Shown here one piece after another: positions 51,835-61,129 of a stretch of DNA of 64,000 nt. Below the pieces are notes generated by a model, which worked only from the letters and a program-made list of their open reading frames with translations, made no database searches and was not told the DNA's origin. The DNA is from Selenomonadales bacterium (GTDB lineage: Bacteria; Bacillota; Negativicutes; Selenomonadales; Selenomonadaceae): contig CAAGHH010000025.1 of the NCBI GenBank assembly GCA_900769615.1, forward strand, positions 154,754 through 218,753, in the 5' to 3' direction. The position numbers were made by a program, and so were the translations under genes. The number at the start of each line of letters is the position of its first letter. Within the stretch, counting starts at the first letter, position 1.

Positions 51835-53177
51835 TGGAAAGCAGAGAAGAAAACATTGATTTTAAACGGATATGGGAAATATTAAAAGAACGAAAACGAA
51901 AAGCAGGTGCAATAATTATAGGTTGCACCGTTTTAAGTTTAATAGCTGGTTTAGTTTGGCCACCTACGTATCAGTCAACGACTACAGTGCAAACTAGAAG
52001 TGTCATGAGCGGTCTTGGCAGTATGTCAGGAGCTGCTGCCCTGCTAGGATTGGGCAATGTCAGCACCCCCACGATGTCTTATGTCGAATTAATGAAGAGC
52101 AATACGGTGCTTCAGCCGATTATTGATGAGCTTAACTGGGATGCTGATGAAAAAGAATTTCTGACACCGGAAAAATTTGCCAAAAAGAATTTGGTTATTG
52201 AAAATACCAAACAAACCAATCTTATAAAAGTAACTGCCAAAGGCAAAACGCCGGAGGAAGCGCAGATGATATCCCAGCATGTAGTTGATAATTTTTTAGC
52301 TATGCAGACGGATAAAAGCCAGCAGACGCAGAGCCTGCTGGTAAAATTCCTGGATGAGCGGGTGGAAAAGGCTAACAAAGAAGCTGAGGAAGCAGCTCAG
52401 AAATTAGCCGAGTATTCTAGGGAGCACAAAATTTACAGCCCTGATGAACAGGTAAAATTAGCCCTTACGGAATTGGCCGAATATGACAAAGCCATAAGTG
52501 AAATGCAGGCGAATGGTCAGTCAGCTAAAGCCCAGTATCAGGTAGCAACGCAAAAATTGAGTGAACAAAAAGCTGGTGCTTTAAATTATAACATCAATGA
52601 TAATGCTACTGTCCAGCAGATTCGTACGCAAATCGTGGGAAAAGAAGTAGAATTGACGGGGCTTAGACAAAAGTATACTGAACAGTACCCTGATGTTATA
52701 AAAGTGGTTAAAGAATTAAAAGAACTGAATAATGCTTTAGAAAACGAAGTAGCAAGTGTAGTAGCATCTAATGCAGCAACCTTGAATCCGGCACAGATGG
52801 AATTGTTGAAGGAGCAAGCTGTAGCTCAGGCTAAAGCCAGCGCGGCCGAAGCCAGCGAAAAAGCTATCACGGCAAAGCGTGATGAAAAAGAACAGAAAAT
52901 GGGTTCATTTCCTGATGATGCAGTCAATTATTTGCAGCTGGAACGTGATGCCAAAATAAAACAGGAAATATATACCCATCTAGTACAGCAATGTGAAGAA
53001 AGTAAAATAAAAGAAGCCATGGAAAGTATGGACATACAGGTAATCGATCCAGCTAATCTGCCATTTGCAGAAAAACCAGAATGGCCAATACCAAAACTTA
53101 TGACGGCGTTAGGCTTTGTACTTGGATGCATTTTAACGTTTGGCTATGGTGTAGTTGTTTATAAACGGGAAGGATAG
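51834..53177 (+). CDS. wzz: Wzz-type polysaccharide chain-length determinant
   Basis: Wzz proteins set the modal chain length of Wzy-polymerised glycans. The 447-residue protein has an N-terminal membrane helix (about residues 26-47), the Wzz N-terminal domain (about 5-130), a long periplasmic coiled coil (about 160-390) and a C-terminal helix (about 424-443) preceded by the Pro-rich VIDPANLPFAEKPEWPIPKL. There is no C-terminal tyrosine kinase domain, so it is more like Wzz/FepE than the fused BY-kinases. Four bases separate it from the next gene. Confidence 0.92.
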   Translation: MESREENIDFKRIWEILKERKRKAGAIIIGCTVLSLIAGLVWPPTYQSTTTVQTRSVMSGLGSMSGAAALLGLGNVSTPTMSYVELMKSNTVLQPIIDELNWDADEKEFLTPEKFAKKNLVIENTKQTNLIKVTAKGKTPEEAQMISQHVVDNFLAMQTDKSQQTQSLLVKFLDERVEKANKEAEEAAQKLAEYSREHKIYSPDEQVKLALTELAEYDKAISEMQANGQSAKAQYQVATQKLSEQKAGALNYNINDNATVQQIRTQIVGKEVELTGLRQKYTEQYPDVIKVVKELKELNNALENEVASVVASNAATLNPAQMELLKEQAVAQAKASAAEASEKAITAKRDEKEQKMGSFPDDAVNYLQLERDAKIKQEIYTHLVQQCEESKIKEAMESMDIQVIDPANLPFAEKPEWPIPKLMTALGFVLGCILTFGYGVVVYKREG

Positions 53178-53180
53178 TTA

Positions 53181-53942
53181 ATGGATATAAAAATAATAGT
53201 AGCTTCCCATAAAAAATATTGGATGCCAGCAGATGATATTTATTTGCCACTTCATGTTGGCAAGGAAGGCAAGGCTGATATTGGATTTATTGGTGATAAT
53301 ACGGGTGACAATATCAGCAATAAAAATGCCAATTATTGTGAGCTTACTGGACTTTATTGGGCATGGAAAAATCTTCCTGCCGAATATATCGGTCTTTGTC
53401 ATTACCGACGGTACTTCACCCGCAGCAATCCGTGTAGTTGTAGCAAGAAAAAACAGGTAATACTGACAAAAGCTGAATGGGAAGAACTTATAAATGAGCA
53501 TCCAATAATAGTGCCGGATAAACGTAAGTACTATATCGAAACAAATCGTAGCCATTATAATCACTCTCATTATGCCAAAGACTTAGATATGACGGAAAAA
53601 ATAATACAAGAAAAATATCCACAATATAGTGAAGCCTTTTCTAAAGTCATGGAACGTACTTGGGCACATATGTTTAATATGTTTGTTATGCGTAGAGATT
53701 ATTTTGATGAATATTGCAATTGGTTATTTGATGTGTTGCAGGAATTGGAAAAAAGGACAGATATAACTGATTATGATGTTGTAGAAGCTAGAATATATGG
53801 TTATATCAGCGAACTTTTATTAGACGTTTGGTTAGAAACAAACAAGCTGGAATACTATGAACAAAATGTAGCCTTTTTAGAACCGCAGAATTGGCTTAAA
53901 AAAGGCGGAGTGTTTTTAAAACGCAAAATCTTAGGAAAATAA
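53181..53942 (+). CDS. DUF4422 capsular polysaccharide glycosyltransferase
   Basis: This 253-residue cytoplasmic protein begins MDIKIIVASHKKYWMPADDI and shows the family signature NYCELTGLYWAWKNLPAEYI GLCHYRRYF, then SHYNHSHYAKDLDM and MFNMFVMRRDYFDEYCNWLF. DUF4422 proteins are glycosyltransferases common in capsule and O-antigen loci; donor and acceptor cannot be read off. Composition is still similar to the housekeeping genes, unlike the next gene. Confidence 0.88.
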   Translation: MDIKIIVASHKKYWMPADDIYLPLHVGKEGKADIGFIGDNTGDNISNKNANYCELTGLYWAWKNLPAEYIGLCHYRRYFTRSNPCSCSKKKQVILTKAEWEELINEHPIIVPDKRKYYIETNRSHYNHSHYAKDLDMTEKIIQEKYPQYSEAFSKVMERTWAHMFNMFVMRRDYFDEYCNWLFDVLQELEKRTDITDYDVVEARIYGYISELLLDVWLETNKLEYYEQNVAFLEPQNWLKKGGVFLKRKILGK

Positions 53943-53960
53943 TAGGAGGACTCAATACAA

Positions 53961-54740
53961 ATGCCATCAGAAGCAGGTATGGAAAAAATTCATCAAGATT
54001 TATTAATATTGTTAAAGAAATTTCATAAATTATGTATTGATAATAATATTAAATATTCATTGCATGGTGGCAGTTTATTGGGAGCTATTCGTGATAAAGG
54101 ATTTATTCCTTGGGATGATGATGTTGATATAACTGTTACTAGAGAAAATTATAAAAAATTAGAAAAAGTATTTGCTGATAATTGTGGATATATGAATATG
54201 GTTTTTGATGCAACAAGTGCGTTGTCAACTCAAATAAGATATAAAAATATCAATCAAGAATCTGTTTGGTTGGATATTTTTATTTATGATTATATTTCAG
54301 AAAATAAGATAGGATATTTATTAAAAAAAATTGGATTGGCTTTTTTTATATGTTTTGCTAAGACATCTAAGCTTATTAAATTTACAAAAGTTGGTGAATA
54401 TAAAGGTTTGAGATATTATTTGGTATATATAGTTTATTTATTTGGTAAATTATTTGGACATAAAACAAAATTGAAATGGAAGAACTGGTTTGCGGTAAAT
54501 GCTTTTAATGGAAATAAAAAATATATGATAAGGTCTAATGATCAATATAGAGCCATAGGATTAAAAATATCAGTAGAATCTTTAAATGAATATAAAATTG
54601 TCCCATTTGAAGATACTAAACTTATGATACATTCAGGTTATGACGAAATATTAAAATCATCTTATGGTGATAATTATATGACACCAGTAAGAATGGCCGA
54701 TATGTTTGCAGATGTGCATAAAGAAATGAGAAATTGGTGA
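53961..54740 (+). CDS. LicD-family phosphotransferase
   Basis: LicD proteins transfer a phosphorylated alcohol such as phosphocholine or ribitol phosphate from its CDP donor to a surface glycan. The 259-residue protein shows the core LLKKFHKLCIDNNIKYSLHG, GSLLGAIRDKGFIPWDDDVD (with the acidic metal ligands) and the C-terminal SGYDEILKSSYGDNYMTPV. Codon use turns strongly A+T-rich here, a sign of recent transfer. The cytidylyltransferase next door probably makes its donor. AGGAGG lies about 13 bases before the start. Confidence 0.9.
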   Translation: MPSEAGMEKIHQDLLILLKKFHKLCIDNNIKYSLHGGSLLGAIRDKGFIPWDDDVDITVTRENYKKLEKVFADNCGYMNMVFDATSALSTQIRYKNINQESVWLDIFIYDYISENKIGYLLKKIGLAFFICFAKTSKLIKFTKVGEYKGLRYYLVYIVYLFGKLFGHKTKLKWKNWFAVNAFNGNKKYMIRSNDQYRAIGLKISVESLNEYKIVPFEDTKLMIHSGYDEILKSSYGDNYMTPVRMADMFADVHKEMRNW

Positions 54741-54744
54741 TTTT

Positions 54745-55467
54745 ATGAATATAGCAGTTATTTTTGCTGGTGGTACGGGAAAACGCATGAATACTCGGGC
54801 AAAGCCTAAGCAGTTTTTGGAGATGCATGGCAAGCCGGTGCTTATTTATACTTTGCAGCATTTTCAGGAGCATGAAGCAATAGATGGCATAATTTTAGTT
54901 TGTCTAGAAGATTGGATAAATTATGCTGAAAAACTGATGGCTGAGTTTCATATAACCAAATTATTGGCTACCGTCCCTGGTGGAGCAACCGGTCAGCAAT
55001 CGATATTTAATGGTCTGAAAAAAGCATATGAAATGGTTGATCATGACGACACAGTTGTACTTATTCATGATGGTGTGCGCCCGCTTATTAACAAGGAGCT
55101 TATTAGTTCGTGTATAGCAAGTGTAAAAAAATATGGCAATGCAATTACTACTACGCCAGCTATTGAAACTGTCTTTATAAATTCGGAAAAAGAAAGTGTT
55201 GGTAAAATATTTAATCGTTCCCGTTGTGCTATGGCAAGAGCACCACAGTGTTTTTATTTACGAGATATTTATACTGCCCATTTAAAGGCACAACAGGAAA
55301 ATAAATATGATTTTATTGATTCAGCGATGATGATGCAACATTACGGAGCGAAACTTCATACAGTAAATGGTCCAGTGGAGAATATTAAAATAACGACACC
55401 AACAGATTTTTATTTGTTTAGAGCATTATTAGATGCACAAGAAAATATGCAAATAGTAGGAATTTGA
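54745..55467 (+). CDS. IspD/TarI-like cytidylyltransferase
   Basis: The 240-residue protein has the CTP-binding start VIFAGGTGKRMNTRAKPKQF, VPGGATGQQSIFNGLKKA, VLIHDGVRPLINKELI and the C-terminal NIKITTPTDFYLFRALL. It belongs to the family of IspD (isoprenoid) and TarI (ribitol-5-phosphate cytidylyltransferase). Sitting between licD and an SDR gene, a role in making CDP-ribitol or a similar donor is more likely than isoprenoid synthesis. Confidence 0.88.
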   Translation: MNIAVIFAGGTGKRMNTRAKPKQFLEMHGKPVLIYTLQHFQEHEAIDGIILVCLEDWINYAEKLMAEFHITKLLATVPGGATGQQSIFNGLKKAYEMVDHDDTVVLIHDGVRPLINKELISSCIASVKKYGNAITTTPAIETVFINSEKESVGKIFNRSRCAMARAPQCFYLRDIYTAHLKAQQENKYDFIDSAMMMQHYGAKLHTVNGPVENIKITTPTDFYLFRALLDAQENMQIVGI

Positions 55468-55478
55468 GGAGCTAAATA

Positions 55479-56474
55479 ATGAGTATATTTGATGAAGATA
55501 TTGAAAATGCCGTAAATGCGGAATTTATTCCTTGGTCTAAATTAATGGACAAGACTATATTGATAACTGGTGCTACAGGACTTATTGGTAGAACGTTAGT
55601 AAATGTATTAAATTTTGCTAATAAGAAAAAACAGCTGAATTTAAAAATTATTGGACTGGTACGTGATGAAAAAAGAGCTAATGATAGATTTAAAAATATA
55701 ATCGCTGATAATACATTAGAATTTATCATTGGCAGTGTTGAAAAGTTGCCGGAAATTGCTGGAAAAATAGATTATATAGTACATGGTGCTAGTCAGACTG
55801 CTAGTAAAGAATTTGTTAATCATCCAGTGGAAACATTACAAACTACATTAAATGGAACGATGAATTTGCTCAAATTAGCAAAAGATAAATCTGTTAAAGG
55901 ATTTGTATATCTTTCCAGTATGGAGGTTTATGGTTATCCAGATAAGGGGCATAAAGTTTGCGAAAACGAAATTGGCAAATTTGAACCGCAAAATATGCGA
56001 AATTCTTATCCTATAGGCAAAATTGCCTCAGAAAATCTTTGCTGTGGATATGCTAAAGAATACGGGATTCCTGCTATGAGTGTAAGATTGACGCAGACTT
56101 TTGGCGCAGGTGTAAATTACAATGATACTCGTGTATTTGCTTATTTTGCTAGATGCGTAAAAGAAAAGAAGAATATAGTGCTCAAAACTAAAGGTGAAAC
56201 CGAACGCTGCTATTTATATACGACAGATGCAGCAACTGCGATTTTGATGGTTTTATTAAATGGCAAGGCAGGGGAAATATATAATGCCGCCGATGAAAAT
56301 ACCTACTGTTCAATAGCAGAAATGGCAGAAAAAGTAGCTGCTAATGGTGGTATAAAGGTGGAATATGATATTCAGGATATAGCAGCTAATGGTTTTCCTG
56401 ATACATTGTACATGGATTTAAATACTAATAAATTAAAACAATTGGGATGGTGTGTTCATTCGGGGGGGGCATAA
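55479..56474 (+). CDS. NAD-dependent epimerase/dehydratase (extended SDR), C-terminus possibly truncated
   Basis: The 331-residue protein carries the Rossmann motif ILITGATGLIGRTLVN (about residues 29-44) and the SDR pair YLSSMEVYGY and YPIGKIASE (Tyr and Lys of YxxxK). It probably modifies the sugar or alcohol used by the IspD/LicD pair. It ends ...LGWCVHS-GGA at a G8 tract (56462-56469). With one more G the frame would go on as GGGISLIDMYKCMIVSFDE, a C-terminal helix of the sort seen in such enzymes, ending at 56521. The present frame may thus be a slipped variant or a homopolymer read error. Confidence 0.88.
   Translation: MSIFDEDIENAVNAEFIPWSKLMDKTILITGATGLIGRTLVNVLNFANKKKQLNLKIIGLVRDEKRANDRFKNIIADNTLEFIIGSVEKLPEIAGKIDYIVHGASQTASKEFVNHPVETLQTTLNGTMNLLKLAKDKSVKGFVYLSSMEVYGYPDKGHKVCENEIGKFEPQNMRNSYPIGKIASENLCCGYAKEYGIPAMSVRLTQTFGAGVNYNDTRVFAYFARCVKEKKNIVLKTKGETERCYLYTTDAATAILMVLLNGKAGEIYNAADENTYCSIAEMAEKVAANGGIKVEYDIQDIAANGFPDTLYMDLNTNKLKQLGWCVHSGGA
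56462..56469 (+). repeat. G8 homopolymer tract at the end of the epimerase gene
   Basis: Eight G in an A+T-rich context. Length modulo three decides between C-termini: 8 G ends in SGGA, 9 G gives a 17-residue extension after SGGG, and 7 G gives SGGHKPD. Confidence 0.85.
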
Positions 56475-56547
56475 GCCTGATTGATATGTACAAATGTATG
56501 ATAGTTAGTTTTGATGAATAGATGGGTAAAGGATGTTAATTGAATAG

Positions 56548-57483
56548 ATGGATAAATATAATTTTTCAGTTGGCAAAATTGCAGCTGTTATTGTTACTTA
56601 TAATCGTTTGGCCAAATTAAAAAAAGCATTAGCTTCCTATGAGCAGCAGTTACATAAGCCTGATTATATGGTTATAGTAGATAATGCATCTACTGATGGT
56701 ACTGCTGGCTGGTTAGAACATTGGAGAAATGATAAACATGAGTTTCAAGTTGAAATTATAAGGTCAAATAAAAATCTTGGTGGCAGTGGTGGCTTTTATT
56801 TAGGCGAAGAACGTGCAATGCAGTTGCCGGTTGACTGGATAATGATAGCTGATGATGATGCATATCCAACACCAAATTATATTCAAGGATTAGTTAAATA
56901 TATAGAAAAAAATAATACTGATAATATATCGATAATGTGTGGTGCGGTAAAACAGAATGGATCAATTACTGAACATACCCATAGAGCCTATTTGAAAAAA
57001 AATCTTATTGAATTGAACTTGTTGAAAAGTGTATCAGCTAACGACTATAACAAAGAAAAGTTAAAAATAACCTTTGTTTCATATGTTGGAATATTAATAA
57101 ATAAAGACAAAATGAAAAATGCAGGCTTAGTGGCTAAAGATAGATTTATATGGTGTGATGACACAGAACATTCATATCGACTTAGTAAATTTGGCGAAAT
57201 AATTTTTTTGCCAAAGTATGTAATATTGCATGATGTAGAAAAAAATAGAGCTGGGTTAACGTGGAAAAATTATTATGGTTTTAGAAATTGGCTTGTTTTT
57301 CATAAAACGCATTTTAAAATCACATTTGTTCCAACTATAATAGTATTTTTATTGAAAACAATATTATCACCGTTGAAATGGCATTCTTTAAAAGTAATTA
57401 AAATGAGGTTGTTGGCTACAAAAGATGCAATTATGGGTAATATGGGAATAAATGATGTATATAAGCCAGGTTGGAAACCATAG
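56548..57483 (+). CDS. GT2 glycosyltransferase, galactofuranosyltransferase-like
   Basis: The 311-residue GT-A protein begins with IAAVIVTYNRLAKLKKALAS, then MVIVDNASTDGTAGWLEHW, the NLGGSGGFYLGEERAMQLPV block and WIMIADDDAYPTPNYI with the DxD metal site. WCDDTEHSYRLSKFGEI supplies the catalytic acid region. The NLGGSGGF and WCDD(T/V)E motifs are typical of GlfT-like galactofuranosyl- and related rhamnosyltransferases. A UDP-galactopyranose mutase gene in the same locus (62400-63494) supports UDP-galactofuranose as donor. No strong ribosome site is seen before ATG 56548. Confidence 0.85.
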   Translation: MDKYNFSVGKIAAVIVTYNRLAKLKKALASYEQQLHKPDYMVIVDNASTDGTAGWLEHWRNDKHEFQVEIIRSNKNLGGSGGFYLGEERAMQLPVDWIMIADDDAYPTPNYIQGLVKYIEKNNTDNISIMCGAVKQNGSITEHTHRAYLKKNLIELNLLKSVSANDYNKEKLKITFVSYVGILINKDKMKNAGLVAKDRFIWCDDTEHSYRLSKFGEIIFLPKYVILHDVEKNRAGLTWKNYYGFRNWLVFHKTHFKITFVPTIIVFLLKTILSPLKWHSLKVIKMRLLATKDAIMGNMGINDVYKPGWKP

Positions 57484-57512
57484 TTAAATAGTATATAAAA
57501 GAGGAAGATAAT

Positions 57513-58850
57513 GTGATTTGGGTGCTATTAGTATTATTAGTAACAACAACATATATGAATTATAAAATGGCAGATTCTGACCTATTTCACCCATCAATAA
57601 TTGTGTCAGCGATGTTTAGTATATTTGCTTTTTTTTGCTGTTTGGCTAATATTTATATAGGCATAGATATCGAAAATATGGTAACAATTATAGTAATTAT
57701 GCTTGGTATAGGTATATTTACTATCGTTAATTATTTTACACATAATCATAATATTGAATTAATGAGCAAAAATTCATATCAAATGCATATAACTGTGCCT
57801 ATATTTTTGAGAATTATTGGAATTATTTGTACATGTATGGCTATATATGTCAATTATCATTATATTATTGATTTTGCGGCAGCTTATGGGGGAGGCGGAG
57901 ATTTTTTTGAAGCTATAGTTCAGTATAAATTAATTATGACATTTCATGATGCTGATGATATTGTAATAGCATCACCATGGTATAGAGGTCTATTAATAAC
58001 GATTAGTTGTTGTTTTGCTTATTTTGCAATTTTTGTATTTATGAAAGAAAAAATAATTAATAATAAATTTGATTTAATTTGTGGAATGAATGTTTTTCTA
58101 TATATTTTATTATCATTTATGGGGGGCGGTCGTTCAGAAGTATTTCGAGTAATAACAGCGGCTATGTTTTTGTGGTATATATTTTATAAAGCTAAGAAGG
58201 GAATATCATTTAAAGTAAAGCCGGTATTGATTAAGCTGCTTTTAATTATGTCAATAATAATGTTTGTTTTTATAAGTTTTATATTTATTATTGGTCGTAC
58301 TAAAGCTGATATGGATCTTGAATATATTATAACGGCTATATTTATATATGCTGGGGCTCCAATTTTTAATCTAGATATATATTTGGCGAATCCTTGGCAG
58401 CAAACGCATGGCATATTTGGAGAACTTACTTTTTACAGATTAATAAATTGGATAGGCAGTAAGCTTGGAGATTCATCTTTGGTATATGAATTAGATTTGC
58501 CATTTTTATCATATCAAAATTATAATTTAGGAAATGTGTATACGACATTTTATGCCTTTGTATATGATTTTGGGATTGCAGGTGTGGTAGTTTTAACTGC
58601 AATAATGGCTGTGGCTTGTATATGGTTATATAATCGAATAAAATCTGTATGGATCATGGATGCTAATATTAGTTTTTGTATGATATGTTATGCATTCTTG
58701 GTTAATGATTTAGTGATGCTGCCATTTTCGAATAGATTTTATGAAACAGTATTTACTGTTGGTACTATATACAAATTAGTAATATTATATGTATTAGTGT
58801 ATATAGTAAATAAAAATATTAGCTATAAAGTAAAAAAGCCTAGTGATTAA
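57513..58850 (+). CDS. wzy: Wzy-type oligosaccharide repeat-unit polymerase
   Basis: The 445-residue protein is almost wholly hydrophobic, with about 11-12 membrane helices and a larger periplasmic loop around residues 285-345 (PWQQTHGIFGELTFYRLINW). Low conservation, length and place between glycosyltransferase and flippase genes fit Wzy. MGGGRSEVFRVITAAMFLW is a typical motif region. The start is GTG 57513 after AGAGGAAG. It is strongly A+T-rich. Confidence 0.82.
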   Translation: MIWVLLVLLVTTTYMNYKMADSDLFHPSIIVSAMFSIFAFFCCLANIYIGIDIENMVTIIVIMLGIGIFTIVNYFTHNHNIELMSKNSYQMHITVPIFLRIIGIICTCMAIYVNYHYIIDFAAAYGGGGDFFEAIVQYKLIMTFHDADDIVIASPWYRGLLITISCCFAYFAIFVFMKEKIINNKFDLICGMNVFLYILLSFMGGGRSEVFRVITAAMFLWYIFYKAKKGISFKVKPVLIKLLLIMSIIMFVFISFIFIIGRTKADMDLEYIITAIFIYAGAPIFNLDIYLANPWQQTHGIFGELTFYRLINWIGSKLGDSSLVYELDLPFLSYQNYNLGNVYTTFYAFVYDFGIAGVVVLTAIMAVACIWLYNRIKSVWIMDANISFCMICYAFLVNDLVMLPFSNRFYETVFTVGTIYKLVILYVLVYIVNKNISYKVKKPSD

Positions 58851-58890
58851 ATCATGAAAATTATTTTTATTGATATAAATAATAAAGGTG

Positions 58891-58965
<75 letters not shown>

Positions 58966-58976
58966 AAGAATATAAT

Positions 58977-60050
58977 GTGATACGGGCACTGCTGATGGTT
59001 TTGGTAGTGCTTGGTCATTGTACATATTATAAAATATCAACATTATATGGCGGGATAAATTATGAAATATTGATGCAAAATGCAGGAATAGCCGATACAT
59101 TTATTCATAAAATAGCAAGTATGCTAACGACAGCTATTTATAGTTTTCATATGCCGCTTTTTATGGCACTGTCGGGAGCGGTTTTTTCTTTGTCAGTAAA
59201 TCATGGTAAATATAAGGACTTTGCTAAGTTTTTAAAAAACAAAGTTCATAGATTGCTTTTGCCATTTGTCTTTGTTACTTTGTTGGTATCTTTTCCATTG
59301 AAGTATCTTGCTGGTTATTGGCAGTATTCAGATAATATTTTGCGTGATGTTATAATTGGTCAATTATTTTTGCAAGGAAATTCACATTTATGGTTTTTGG
59401 CAACATTATTTATTGAGTTTTTTCTGTTTTGGCTGGTTGTTAATAAATTTAAATGGCATGAAAAGTATTTAGCGTGTCTATTGGTATTATCAATAATTCA
59501 TTTTGCTGGCAGTTTTTTGGCAATTAATGTTTTAAAGTACACTTGTCAATTTGCTATATGGTTTTATTTAGGTATGCTATGGAATGAAAATAGGAAACAG
59601 CTTAACAATAAAATAAATGTTATTACTTGCATATTTGCAATAATTTTTTGGATTATAGCATTAATTGCTAGTCATTATGTGCAAGCACCAACAGGAATAA
59701 TAAGAATAATTCATGCAGTTATTACATATTTAGCAGCTGTTTTGGGTATGATTATGTTTTATAGTATATGCTATCTTGCCTATAAGAAAAATAAATTAAA
59801 TAGCAAAATAATAAATATGCTGGCAGCTGATTCAATGGGAATATATCTCTATTCCGATGCGCTGAATTATTCATTATTAGCGTTATTTACAGGTGCGTTT
59901 GGAATTAATTGTTTTGATAATGAATATTTTGCTGGTGGTTTGTATGTAACTAGATTTATTGCTACATTTGCATTTGGAGTGATTATTACTAGATGTATGC
60001 GTATAATGAATGGCAAATTAATTAGTAAAGTCGGTGGTGTTAATGGATGA
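58977..60050 (+). CDS. Acyltransferase-3 (OafA-like) membrane protein, phase-variable, OFF as written
   Basis: The 357 residues readable from GTG 58977 form a polytopic acyltransferase-3 protein with about ten helices. TM1 carries the family histidine in MVLVVLGHCTYY, with YSFHMPLFMALSGAVFSL next. GTG 58977 has no ribosome site and loses the usual lead-in, since upstream in-frame residues RVEEYNVIRALL match the family N-terminus. That lead-in connects to ATG 58891 only if the CAGA count is 11 or 8 (387 or 383 residues). With ten units the gene is out of frame. It probably adds acetyl or another acyl group to the glycan. Confidence 0.85.
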   Translation: MIRALLMVLVVLGHCTYYKISTLYGGINYEILMQNAGIADTFIHKIASMLTTAIYSFHMPLFMALSGAVFSLSVNHGKYKDFAKFLKNKVHRLLLPFVFVTLLVSFPLKYLAGYWQYSDNILRDVIIGQLFLQGNSHLWFLATLFIEFFLFWLVVNKFKWHEKYLACLLVLSIIHFAGSFLAINVLKYTCQFAIWFYLGMLWNENRKQLNNKINVITCIFAIIFWIIALIASHYVQAPTGIIRIIHAVITYLAAVLGMIMFYSICYLAYKKNKLNSKIINMLAADSMGIYLYSDALNYSLLALFTGAFGINCFDNEYFAGGLYVTRFIATFAFGVIITRCMRIMNGKLISKVGGVNG

Positions 60051-60149
60051 AAGAATATATAATTATTCAGCAAGCAATTAGAATGTAAAAATCCAATAAA
60101 TAAAAGAATACGGTCAATTGATATAGCTAAGGGAATAGGTATTTTATTA

Positions 60150-61061
60150 GTGGTTATAGGGCATTGCATACCAGATGCAGCTAGTCCAAGTGGTATATCA
60201 ATCACATTATATAAAATTTTACATGATGTAATATATAGTTTTCACATGCCGTTATTCTTCTTTTTGGCAGGCTTTATGATGTCAAGAGAAAGGATGTGGT
60301 CTAAGTATAATTCAAAATTAACCATGATATGTGTCAGGGCTAAGCGACTTTTGATTCCATATGTGGTTGTAGGATTATTGTATGCACCATTTAAAATTTT
60401 ACTGAGTGCATATGCAAATAAACCGTACGACATTAACAATATATTGCTTATGATAGAGGGAGTTAATCCTGATGGTGAATTATGGTTTTTATATTCGCTG
60501 TTTGCAGTTACAGTAGTAGCAATACTGCTTGATTTTCGAATATCTTTAATAGGATTATGCTTTACGGCAATTATAACAATAATGCCAGTAATATTTCCAG
60601 TAATAAGCAAATGGCTATTTTTTTTGTTTTTGGGTATATATGTAAAAAGAGAATGTGCAGAATTTATTTCTAAAATTAATATAAAACATATCATAGTATC
60701 AATGCTTGCTTTTATTATTGGGAATTATTTTTTAAATGTACTGCTTATTAAAGGTGTATTTTTATTAACAGCTGTCAGCGGAATTATATTAGTATTGACA
60801 TTATCAAATTATTTAAGCAGAATTGATAATAAATACATATTACAATTGGAAAAATGGGGCAAATATTCTATGGATATATACATATTGAGTGATATTGTAA
60901 AAATTCCAGTGCGAATAATTTTGTGGAATAAATTGCATTTATATAACACTTCATTTTTGGCTTCGGTTATTATAGCTATGTTGTGCTCTGTATTTATTAG
61001 TCAGGTTTTTATAAGAAGAAGTGATTTGCTGAAACGATGTATTTTAGGTTTGAGTAAATAA
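60150..61061 (+). CDS. Acyltransferase-3 family protein, N-terminus disrupted
   Basis: This second acyltransferase-3 protein of the locus has about nine helices, with the family histidine in VVIGHCIPDA and YSFHMPLFFFLAGFMMSRER. The frame is open back to TAA 60060-60062, and upstream residues KRIRSIDIAKGIGILL are clearly native N-terminus, but no ATG, GTG or TTG exists in frame before GTG 60150, which would cut TM1 in half. ATGs at 60043 and 60047 are in other frames and stop soon. The gene is either frameshifted near 60050-60080 or uses a rare start. Type and family are sure; activity is doubtful. Confidence 0.75.
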   Translation: MVIGHCIPDAASPSGISITLYKILHDVIYSFHMPLFFFLAGFMMSRERMWSKYNSKLTMICVRAKRLLIPYVVVGLLYAPFKILLSAYANKPYDINNILLMIEGVNPDGELWFLYSLFAVTVVAILLDFRISLIGLCFTAIITIMPVIFPVISKWLFFLFLGIYVKRECAEFISKINIKHIIVSMLAFIIGNYFLNVLLIKGVFLLTAVSGIILVLTLSNYLSRIDNKYILQLEKWGKYSMDIYILSDIVKIPVRIILWNKLHLYNTSFLASVIIAMLCSVFISQVFIRRSDLLKRCILGLSK

Positions 61062-61129
61062 AACTAATATAATATATTAACATGAAATTGTTAGCAAAAT
61101 GCTGAACAAGCAAATCTAGGGAGAAGTTA

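Noticed and set aside
54323..54330. A8 tract in licD as a phase switch (also A8 at 56995-57002 in the GT2 gene)
   Set aside because: Runs of eight A are common in such A+T-rich coding sequence, both frames are intact, and nothing suggests a switched product.
58128..58133. G6 run in wzy as a contingency tract
   Set aside because: Too short, and it codes for a Gly-Gly-Gly stretch in an intact frame.
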